From positions 62,001 through 126,000 of the forward strand of contig JAHBNG010000035.1 in the NCBI GenBank assembly GCA_019217005.1: 64,000 nucleotides of DNA. Reading direction: 5' to 3'. The translations under genes and the position numbers were made by a program. The stretch comes from Chloroflexi bacterium TSY. GTDB taxonomy: Bacteria; Chloroflexota; Anaerolineae; Caldilineales; Caldilineaceae. Positions within the stretch are counted from its first letter, which is position 1; every line of letters begins with the position of its first letter. Positions 35,989-44,400 of the stretch are shown here, piece by piece. The notes beneath the pieces are model-generated. The model saw only the letters and a list, made by a program, of their open reading frames with translations, searched no databases and was not told the DNA's origin.

Positions 35989-37149
35989 ATGCAGTGGGTA
36001 CAAAATCACTCACTCGTTGACTTTGAAGATGAAAATCCACCGGTGCTTTGGCAAATGGCAGTTGAGGTCGTCTGGCAATTTGTTGATTCTTGCAAAGGTC
36101 GTCTCCATGACCCCCACAACGGTTCGCCCATTGATCTCCGTCTGCGCCCAAGACCCGACTTTTACGAATCAGGAGGGCTGCGCGATCAGTATACTGTCTT
36201 CTATTTTGAAGAGTTAAGCGAATTAGATAGAAAGGCTCATCGTCGTAATTGGCTACGACCGAGTGATGTACGTGGAGCTGCTCACGTCCAGACGATTTCG
36301 AGCCTCTTAGAAGGCGTTCTGCTCAAAGGCAAATCGACCTACTACTATCCTGCACACAGTCCAGATTATTTAAGCGAGATTGCTTGTTGGGATAAATCGT
36401 CATGGGAAGATGAACTCTGCATATTGGGCGATCGCTGTGCCGTCATCTACCCCTATACGCGTAAAAGCAGTCACCAGATTGTCTTTTCATCCACGCAGGT
36501 TTCGTACACTGATTATTGGGACAGCATCTTGCGAGGAATCGAGTTTGGCTTGGAGATTCGCTTGCTCGCACAGTTGGCCAAGCAATTGACCGAATCTTAC
36601 TTATCGGATGCGCTTGTGCTTCTGCGTGGCGATGAGGGTCTGGATAAGAGAAATCTGCGTAAATTTGACACGCGGACCACCAATGCAGCTCGACTCATTG
36701 CCCATCTACGAACAATCACGGCACCAAACTTGATCGCACAGGCCAATTATGCCGTTGCCAAATTTGAACTATTTATGAATCAGACTGGGGTTCCGCTCTT
36801 TCTAGCGCATGCGGAATCAAATTTGGCCGATCTCACATCGCTCTTAGAACGTAACCACAATCTCTATTTGCAGATCGAATCGCAACGGCTCAATGAGATG
36901 GCACTTATCATTTCTGCCATCTTCGCCAGCCTGACCATGCTGCTTGGCATTTTGGGGTTACCCTCCTTTATTGCGGATTGGATAGAAACAAGAGCCGATA
37001 TGGGGGGAGGCGGTCTGTACATCTATCTTTTTTATGCCGGCATGGTGGTGGCTGGTCTGCTCACCCTCCTCGGTGGTTTCTCGTTTTTTTTCACCATCTT
37101 GCGCCTATTGCGATTACGCCGCCGCAACAAACCGCAGATGTGGCAATAA
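35989..37149 (+). CDS. CorA-like two-helix membrane protein, C-terminal half
   Basis: The protein has 386 aa. A soluble alpha/beta part is followed by long helices (about 225-315) and LQIESQRLNEMALIISAIFA, then two membrane segments (about 302-330 and 345-372) and a basic tail. This end resembles CorA magnesium channels (QSQRLNE..., then the first membrane helix), but the hallmark GMN at the end of helix 1 is replaced by LGLPSF. A cation-channel fold with lost or changed selectivity is inferred. It lies in frame with the preceding 186-aa gene, separated only by one TAG and one codon. Confidence 0.65.
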   Translation: MQWVQNHSLVDFEDENPPVLWQMAVEVVWQFVDSCKGRLHDPHNGSPIDLRLRPRPDFYESGGLRDQYTVFYFEELSELDRKAHRRNWLRPSDVRGAAHVQTISSLLEGVLLKGKSTYYYPAHSPDYLSEIACWDKSSWEDELCILGDRCAVIYPYTRKSSHQIVFSSTQVSYTDYWDSILRGIEFGLEIRLLAQLAKQLTESYLSDALVLLRGDEGLDKRNLRKFDTRTTNAARLIAHLRTITAPNLIAQANYAVAKFELFMNQTGVPLFLAHAESNLADLTSLLERNHNLYLQIESQRLNEMALIISAIFASLTMLLGILGLPSFIADWIETRADMGGGGLYIYLFYAGMVVAGLLTLLGGFSFFFTILRLLRLRRRNKPQMWQ

Positions 37150-37269
37150 CACATGTTAGAACCATGGGACAAATTAATATTTTGGACTTTGAAATTAGGG
37201 TTTTTAGTCAGCTTGCGGTATACTTGTTTAGTTGCAATAAAATAGAATGAGTAATTGAAGGAGCCCATC

Positions 37270-37506
37270 ATGGCCAAATGCAAACTTAGCGGCAGAGGCC
37301 CGCTTTATGGCAATAACGACACCTTTTCGCACAAAAAGACGCGACGCAATTGGCAGCCCAATGTTCAGAAACGTTCGATTTATGTCCCAGAATTAGGGCG
37401 CACCATTAAAGTTAAAGCGTCGGCTCGCGCCATGAAGACAGTCAACAAAATTGGCCTCCTCGCATATTTGAAGAAAAACAATCTCAAGCTTAAAGATATA
37501 ACTTAG
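37270..37506 (+). CDS. rpmB: 50S ribosomal protein L28
   Basis: The protein has 78 aa, the start is ATG 37270 and GGAG lies 9 nt upstream. MAKCKLSGRGPLYGNNDTFS, KKTRRNWQPNVQKRSIYVPE and ASARAMKTVNKIGLLAYLKK are the family blocks. Only one Cys is present, so this is the zinc-free form. It is a large-subunit protein next to the E site. It stands alone and is followed by a strong terminator. Confidence 0.95.
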   Translation: MAKCKLSGRGPLYGNNDTFSHKKTRRNWQPNVQKRSIYVPELGRTIKVKASARAMKTVNKIGLLAYLKKNNLKLKDIT

Positions 37507-37570
37507 GCCATTCCAGAGAAATAACTCCCTAATTTGCCAAGTCGACTTCTCTGGAATGGCTTGAGCTTTT
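37507..37570 (+). terminator. Terminator of rpmB, followed by a second hairpin
   Basis: Perfect 14-bp stem GCCATTCCAGAGAA / TTCTCTGGAATGGC (37507-37520, 37547-37560), then TTGAGCTTTT. A second stem GCTTTTCCA / TGGAAAAGC follows at 37565-37606. Confidence 0.8.
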
Positions 37571-37769
37571 CCAGATCAAATTAGGGGTTTCAATTGTTGG
37601 AAAAGCCTTAAGTTAAAGCTTGGCCAAATAAGTTTGTGTCGAATATCACGTTTGGAGACATGTCTGACAGAAAAAATTAAAATTTGGGTACCTTACTTAA
37701 TACATTTTCTCTCATTTGAATCACTCCAGATTTGAATCTAATCAGAATACCTTAACGGAATTTAAGGTG

Positions 37770-37803
37770 AGCGTCAGCTGACAATTGGCTGACGCTTTTT
37801 TTG
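37770..37803 (+). terminator. Rho-independent terminator without an adjacent gene
   Basis: Stem GCGTCAGC / GCTGACGC with a T7 tract. It lies 264 bp after rpmB in a 717-bp gap that has no recognised gene; it may end a small RNA transcript starting in 37607-37769, for which I see no promoter I can support. The stretch 37804-38223 shows nothing clear. Confidence 0.65.
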
Positions 37804-38223
37804 GGCGTGCATTTCTCCAGCTTTAACCCCCTTTTTACTTCAAGAACAGTCTGATTCGGACCATTTTTGTACGTTTGTCTTCTTCATTTATACGGTTACT
37901 ATCCTCGTCCTTACGACCAAATTAAGGGGGCAACCGTTGAGCATCCGTCAGGAAGACGACCAGTGATGTTGTACACAAAGTGTATGATCAGGTTGGCTCG
38001 GGAACACCCATGACCCAAGCTTGTTGGATACATATATACCACAAGCGTTCATCGATGAAAGCGTCGATTGTGAAAACTCGATGCTTTTGCCCGGTGCTTA
38101 CTAGACAAAATCGTGCGACACGATATTTTGCCTCTGGTGAATCAATCGGTTTGCATAATTTTTTAGATGAGCCTGTGCCCGACATATATTGCTGGTATTC
38201 ATTATCACAAAGGAGAAGACAAA

Positions 38224-39696
38224 ATGCCTTGGGTCTCCATGGTATTTGTCATACCATTGTCAATCATTTTTGTCATATCCTTGCTTCTTGCATATACCGC
38301 GTGGTCAAACCGCCCTTCAGCAGGCGCTGAGGCATTTGCGTTGTTTATGCTCGCAGTTGCGGGCTGGACTGGTTTATACACCTTGGAGCTGGGTACAGCC
38401 TTCATCGAAATGAAGCTATTATGGCACAAAATAAAATATCTCTTCATTGTCATCGTTTCGCCAGCGACCCTGATTTTTGCCCTGCAATATACCGCTCGAG
38501 AAAGATGGCTGACTCGTCAAAATATAGTGCTCCTATTGGTCATACCAGCTATGTCACTGGCTTTATTTTGGACCAACAGTCGGCACCTGCTCTTCTTCGT
38601 AGATATTGAGGTCGTTCAAAGCAGCCCATTTTCAGTAATAAATGCTACGTATGGCCCAGCTTTCTGGCTCCATGCCGCGTATTCTTATCTGCTTTTTATC
38701 ATCGGTATTGGAATTCTTCTCTATGAGTATAAGGCAAATCCCCAAGCGCAGTCGCGCCAACAAATTATCGTCGTAGTGATTGCGGGACTTGCACCGTGGG
38801 TGGGCAATGTGATTACGATTCTAGAGTTGATTCCGCTTGGTCATCTAGATTTGACCCCTTTTATGTTCACTGTTACGGGAATTGCCTTGGCATGGGGGCT
38901 TTTGCGTTACCAACTTCTTGATATACTGCCAGTTGCGCAAACGGCCATCATCAGGAGTATGCAAGACGGCTATCTTGTCTTGAATACTGATAATTGCGTC
39001 GTTGACGTCAATCCCGCAGCCCAACGTATGCTTGGATCCTTACGGGGCGACCTACAGGGAACAAATTTGATTGGTTTATGTGCTGTTCAGATTTTTGAGA
39101 ATTGGCCCAATCTAACAGCCTGTTTATACAGTCACAGCAAAGAGTATAATACCCTTATTCAAAGTTCTAACAATCGAGCCAAACGATTCTTTGATGTCTC
39201 AATTTCACCTCTGCACGATGAAGCTTTTCACTTTGCTGGTCGATTGGTGATGATGCATGATAGCAGTGAACGCGAACAAGCTAATCAAGCACTGCGGCAG
39301 CGACGTCAACAGTTGCGGAATATGATGGAACAGATGCAACAAGTGGAAAAATTACGCTCTGAATATATTGCCCACATTAGCAACGAATTGCGTGCGCCTC
39401 TTACCAACATTCAATTCTATATTGGATTACTTGAACGATGTGCGAATAGTGAACAAAACCGCTATTTCGAAGTTCTCAATAAAGAAACACAAACCTTAAA
39501 AAAGTTGCTCGAAAATGCGTCTGACATGTCTCAAATGGAAACGCTACAGAAGAGCAAGCGCATTCATCCTAAAGCCCAAAATATGGACGACGCCATACAG
39601 ATGTGCAACACAGCAGACATTACGCCACATTGTACAGAACAACCTCAAGCAAACTCACCAGAACAAGAAGAGACAGTCTATTCACATTCCGCTTAA
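38224..39696 (+). CDS. Degenerate 7TM-PAS sensor kinase-like protein without kinase function
   Basis: The protein has 490 aa; AAAGGAG lies 7 nt before the ATG at 38224. Seven membrane segments (about 5-225) match the 7TM histidine-kinase N-terminal domain (FALFMLAVAGWTGLYTLELG, FWTNSRHLLFF, YLLFIIGIGILLYEY). A PAS domain follows (about 240-355; LVLNTDNCVVDVNPAAQRML), then a coiled coil and a HisKA-like segment: YIAHISNELRAPLTNIQFYI. The canonical His of the H-box is Asn here, and no ATP-binding (HATPase) domain follows; a polar tail ends the protein. It cannot autophosphorylate by the normal route and may act as a sensor scaffold. A convergent ECF sigma gene lies 132 bp away. Confidence 0.85.
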   Translation: MPWVSMVFVIPLSIIFVISLLLAYTAWSNRPSAGAEAFALFMLAVAGWTGLYTLELGTAFIEMKLLWHKIKYLFIVIVSPATLIFALQYTARERWLTRQNIVLLLVIPAMSLALFWTNSRHLLFFVDIEVVQSSPFSVINATYGPAFWLHAAYSYLLFIIGIGILLYEYKANPQAQSRQQIIVVVIAGLAPWVGNVITILELIPLGHLDLTPFMFTVTGIALAWGLLRYQLLDILPVAQTAIIRSMQDGYLVLNTDNCVVDVNPAAQRMLGSLRGDLQGTNLIGLCAVQIFENWPNLTACLYSHSKEYNTLIQSSNNRAKRFFDVSISPLHDEAFHFAGRLVMMHDSSEREQANQALRQRRQQLRNMMEQMQQVEKLRSEYIAHISNELRAPLTNIQFYIGLLERCANSEQNRYFEVLNKETQTLKKLLENASDMSQMETLQKSKRIHPKAQNMDDAIQMCNTADITPHCTEQPQANSPEQEETVYSHSA

Positions 39697-39736
39697 TAAC
39701 TATAGCCTTTCAGAAAAAGATGTTCTTGTCGTTGAT

Positions 39737-39780
39737 AGCATTTCAGCTGGTCAGCCAGAGAGCTGACCAGCTGAAATGCT
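39737..39780. terminator. Perfect 19-bp hairpin between convergent genes
   Basis: AGCATTTCAGCTGGTCAGC and its exact reverse complement around a CAGAGA loop. It separates the sensor-like gene from the convergent sigma gene and may end both. Confidence 0.65.
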
Positions 39781-39828
39781 GACAAGCTACTGTTTCGTGT
39801 GGAAAAGCATTATCTGAACATCTATATC

Positions 39829-40488
39829 TTATGATTCGAAAAACTTGCGTAGATTGTGAACAGCTCGGTACTGGAGCGCCTTCACCGCATGTTCAGTCTT
39901 ATCCAACATATCCGCTACCTCGCGTAGGCTATATTCCTCTAGAAAACGCAGCGTGACAACCTGTACTTGGTCTTCAGTCAAATGACGCAAGGCAAGACGC
40001 AAGCGATCTGTATCCAATTGTCGTTCAGCAGAGGAAACCGGATCACCTCCATCGTCAGTGAGAGACGGGGTATCATCAAGCGAAACTGATTGGCGGCGGC
40101 CGCGCTGTCGGTAGTGGTCCGCAATGAGATTGTGGGCAATGCGATAAAGCCAGCCTGAAAATGTACTGTGCCACCCCTTGCCGTTGGTGATCGCCTCCAA
40201 CATCTTCAGAAAAACCTGAGCCGTCAGTTCTTCCGCCAAGAGCTGTTCACCTGTACGACGGTAGATATAACTGTAGATTTTGGGTTCATAACGCCGATAC
40301 AATTCAGAAAGCGCCGTCTGATCAAACTGCAGTGCCTCACCGAGCAGTTCGCTTTCATCTCGCATCGACAGCAACGTCTCTTTGCCAGGGGTGGTTGGTG
40401 GAGTTGATGTTGTGGACATAGACTTTGGAGGGAACAAAGTGTGTAGCCAGTTTCCGGGTACAGTGGCCTGAAGTGCGATGGTACTCAT
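39829..40488 (-). CDS. ECF-type RNA polymerase sigma factor
   Basis: The protein has about 219 aa from ATG 40488 (GGA 9 nt upstream); ATG 40419 is an alternative. Region 2: FDQTALSELYRRYEPKIYSY, LAEELTAQVFLKMLEAI, FSGWLYRIAHNLIADHYRQR. Region 4: RHLTEDQVQVVTLRFLEEYS followed by LREVADMLDKTEHAVKALQY. A Ser/Asp-rich linker (about 135-160) joins them. No anti-sigma gene is next to it, unlike the sigma gene at 25.1 kb. It is convergent with the degenerate sensor kinase. Confidence 0.92.
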   Translation of the reverse strand: MSTIALQATVPGNWLHTLFPPKSMSTTSTPPTTPGKETLLSMRDESELLGEALQFDQTALSELYRRYEPKIYSYIYRRTGEQLLAEELTAQVFLKMLEAITNGKGWHSTFSGWLYRIAHNLIADHYRQRGRRQSVSLDDTPSLTDDGGDPVSSAERQLDTDRLRLALRHLTEDQVQVVTLRFLEEYSLREVADMLDKTEHAVKALQYRAVHNLRKFFES

Positions 40489-40510
40489 CAATATACATCC
40501 TTGTATTGCG

Positions 40511-40589
40511 AGTGCGTACCACAAAGTGTGTAGGTGGAGTAGATTCTCACACTAAAGCGGTCTCCATTTACACACTGAGGGACACACTG
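40511..40589. repeat. Family A palindrome, copy 6
   Basis: In this copy the left arm reads AGTGCGTACCACAAAGTGTG and the right ACACACTGAGGGACACACT. It lies upstream of the sigma gene. Confidence 0.8.
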
Positions 40590-40613
40590 TCTATATTGCC
40601 GTTAGCTCATCTA

Positions 40614-40682
40614 TGCAACGTGTGCAAAACAACTACATACTGTCAGGAAAATTACTGTGTTGCACACTTTCGTCTGATGAGC
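40614..40682. repeat. Family E inverted repeat, copy 3
   Basis: Arms GCTCATCTATGCAACGTGTG and GCACACTTTCGTCTGATGAGC (end 20 bases pair imperfectly). The stretch 40683-40885 shows nothing else. Confidence 0.7.
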
Positions 40683-40885
40683 GATTTTTTTGGTGGGTTA
40701 TGGTGATTATCTTAGAGCATTGTGCGTATGTGTAGCGTTGACTGGCGCGTTGACTGGCCATTGAAGTGAGAAATTAGGTGAGGCGAAGACTACACCCCCA
40801 AACCATCTAATGCAGGTGCATTGTCTTTAAATGTACAGGGCAAGGCGTCAAATGATAGAGGCTTAGCTTATTTTGTTTGAGTTGA

Positions 40886-41470
40886 TTACTGTTCATTTCC
40901 TTTCAAATAAAGTGTCACTGGTTCCTTGACGCTGATCCAATATCCTTGTCCAAACTCCAGTTCGGTCAGTGGCGCGGCAGGTAGAAGCCAGGGTGGTACG
41001 ACGTCACAATCACAATGCACACGCCAGCGCTCGCTTGGCTCCTTCTCACCAGCAACTCCTCGGTTGTGACCATAGACCACCGTATAGAGTCCTTTGATCG
41101 AAGCCAAAGCTTGGGCGACTGGTCGTGACTCCTTTACGGGGTAAGCAATCAGATTCCACCCCTTTTCTAGTGGAATTGCAACACTTGTCATCAGCGTATA
41201 AAGCCCTGGTCCTTGAGCCACAGCTGAAGCGATGTTGTAGTCCGCGTTCTTGACGGTTGCTAGGCGCTGCCATGTCGCATCTGGTTCACTTTCTCTCAGA
41301 TAATAGACTGCGATTCCATCCTCTTCTCCCGCCGGCACTTCCCGCTCCAAATAGTTAAAGGTAATAGACAGATTTCTTATCGCCCGCTCTGGATTTGATA
41401 ACAACAGACGATAAGCCGGACCCACCTGCGTGAGTTGGCAATGCTCGTTGTAGCCTGTAGCGTATAAAAC
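40886..41470 (-). pseudogene. C-terminal continuation of the VCBS-LamG-peptidase gene after a frameshift
   Basis: The main frame of the giant gene changes character at a T4 run (41466-41469, minus strand) and stops at 41377. One extra T gives EFLYATGYNEHCQLTQVGPA and continues for about 190 residues to 40886 through a beta-rich region (GLYTLMTSVAIPLEKGWNLIAYP is cut here to its core GWNLIAYPV), typical of C-terminal domains in secreted Chloroflexota proteins. A one-base loss, real or a sequence error, thus cuts the protein. Confidence 0.7.
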
Positions 41471-44400
41471 TCCTTATATTCAAAATTGACATCACGACCA
41501 AAGAGCATGACGCGTCCATCGAGAGATGTCCCTGGTGCATGACGGGCGATTCCAATCCGCCGCGAAAGACCAATATGTCGAGCAATGCCCAGATGTCGAG
41601 CAATGCCCAGCGGGTTTCCGCCCAAACTATAGCTAGTAATCGTTTCCCGGCGCGGATTGTCCGATGAATCTGGCTCATCAACCCAAACCTGTACATGACC
41701 CGCCACGTCCATATCGTCAAATGTAAATTCGCCGCGATATTCGCGCACATTATTCGCATTGCTCGAATGAAGCGTGAGGGTCATCTCCTGTGTGGCTGGC
41801 GCGTGGGCAGGGAAAAAGCGTGCCTTCAGCGTCTCATTCCCTGTTAGCCCCGTACTCTCTTGTGGAATTCGGATTAGAACTCGGGTAGTGTTGAGCGGTT
41901 CGATGATCACGTCAGGAGACCAACCTGGCTTCGAAACCAACTTGAGCTGATTGTCGCCTTGTCGAATCTTTTCACACCCAAGTTGAGGAGCAAGCGTCGT
42001 CCCATCCTGAATGAACGTTGCATCATAGAGGCACAGGCGATCCCCGTCACGCGCTCCCCGTGCGTGAATTTGATCAAAACGCGGGCTGCCGAGTTCGACC
42101 ATGCGGTCTTTCTGAACGAGATACCCCCTTGCCAACTCACCAGGATTGACAAGGCCAGCGTCCTGGGACAGATAAAAGATAGGGACTGACAATAGTTGGT
42201 TTTGCCCAACCAAGTCGGCACGTGGCGGGACAAATTCGACTTGGGTGACGGCAAGAACCAGTCGGCTGGGGCCCGGATTGGGTTGGCTGCCGTTTAACAT
42301 GGGATAGAAGGTCGATATCGTCTCCCAGTCAGAGCGTCCGCTTGTTTGGGCCGCTATTGTCTCTTGACAATTCAATGCCCAATGAGACGAAACTACCTGC
42401 GAGGATGCATACAAAAACTCTGTGTAGTCCTCGATATAGGGATCGGTCATGGCGCTGCCTGTGCACCTTGTCACGGGTTGCAGTCGGTCATGTTCATCAA
42501 ACCCCAAATAGTGATCATCTAGGTAAAACAGATAGTGGCCCAACTCGTGGGCCAATGCACGTGCCCAATCCTCGCCCAATGTGCCACTCGCTGGCTGACC
42601 ATAGCGATTCCAGATGGCGCCCATCCGTACTTGACCCGGCATGTAGGTCAGGGTTGAAATGGAGGTTGTGTCGGTGACGAGGGTGGTCACAATTCCCCCC
42701 TGATGGGCGTTGGGACGCAACCGGTTTGTGGCGTAGATCTGCAGATCCCCATCCAGCCAACGTTCTTGATCTTGATAAACTGTGACATTTCCGAGTGCTG
42801 CCTGTCCGTTGGTCCAATCGTAAAGCAGTTGAGAGGTACGCTTGATATCAAACTCTAGCTGGTCTAAAAACTGACTGTCTTGATGTGCATCCCACTCAAG
42901 CGAAACATCTAAGTCAAAAAGCAACAGCGGATTGGAGGAGGTCACGGTCAACGTCTGGACACCCAGCTCGAGAATTTCGTGGGCTGGCAGCCCCGTATCC
43001 AAGTTGAGAGCGCTGGTATGATAAAGAGAATATTTCTGTTTGCCACTCCAAGTTGGACCAATTAATCTGGCTGGCTGTCCACGAAGGCTGCGATCCTCTG
43101 TCTCCGCACCTTCCCCTTCATCAAACGCCCACCAGCCTACTAACCCTGGACCCTCTTCTTCCGGTAAATGATGGTGATAATGTTCGCTGATTTCAGTCTG
43201 CGATAAGCCCCGCTTCCAAAGCCGGATTTCGTCCAGACCGCCGGCAAAAAAGTTACTTTGGCCGTTCGGTGAGGCACCCGCCGTCCAGAGACCATCGCTG
43301 GATAACGAGAGCACCGATGTCGTTGAAGGAACCGAAGCCGTCATAGCTAACTTGGCGTTGACATAGAGCTGCATTTGCCCATTTGTATAGACGCCGGTTA
43401 GATAGGTCCAAGGATTCATAACGTCCGAGGGTATCGGTGCAGAGATAACGGGCGCAGTGACGACGGGTGCGGATATGATCGCGCTTGGCATTAGACCAAA
43501 CTCAAAGAGATCATCCTGTATCCCTAAGAAAAGCTCTGTCTCTGTAGCCGAACCATAAGCGGCAAGGAACCGAAAGCCGTCTCTCTCATCCACCTTGGCC
43601 CAAGCTTCAATTGAGAGAGAGTCGGAGATATCCAAAGAACCCCGTACGCCAAGGTCCACCCAATCATCAAGACCATCCAATGCAATTCCGCCATCTGTGG
43701 CAAATTCTGATCGAATCGGAGCCAGCGCCACCAGTCGATCATTCTCGTCTATCGCCCCCCGACCTTGTAGATACCCTTCTGTATCTGTGCGAAACGCATC
43801 TGTTCCTGCACGCATTGCGTCCGCGGTTGTCTGATCTTGCGCCAGGCAGTAGACTAGGGCATTGGGCACTGGATCGCTGCCGTTGGTGACGCGCACTTGA
43901 TTGCCACGTACACGAAAGGGCATGCTCTGGGTGCTGACAACGGCCTGCTGAAACGGACCAGAGACACCCCCCTTGCTCGGCTTCACGCTGGGAATCCCTT
44001 CCAGCTGGAGGATGACATTTTGGCTTTGACCGTAGAAACCGCTGCCCACTACATCCCAGACAAAGAGATGGCGATTCTGGTCGGTGATCGTTGGATACGG
44101 CTCGGTCGTCAAATCCGCTGTGGGCACGCCTTCGGCAGGCTTGGCCTCTTGCCAGTGACCACCACCATCGACCGAGTATTGGGCCCGTATGCGACGCATT
44201 GGTTGGCCAAATGGATGAAAGAGCGCGTAGGTTACGGAAACTTGGCCACTTGCATTGAGGATGGCGGTTGAATAGGAAGCAATACCAGCGTTGGGAATGT
44301 TGTGAATTCGCTGGATGCGGATGGCGGCATTTTTTTCCCGATCTGTGGGGCGAGTGGGTCGCTGGTTGAGATAGATCTGGTTTGGGGCACTTGTACGGGT

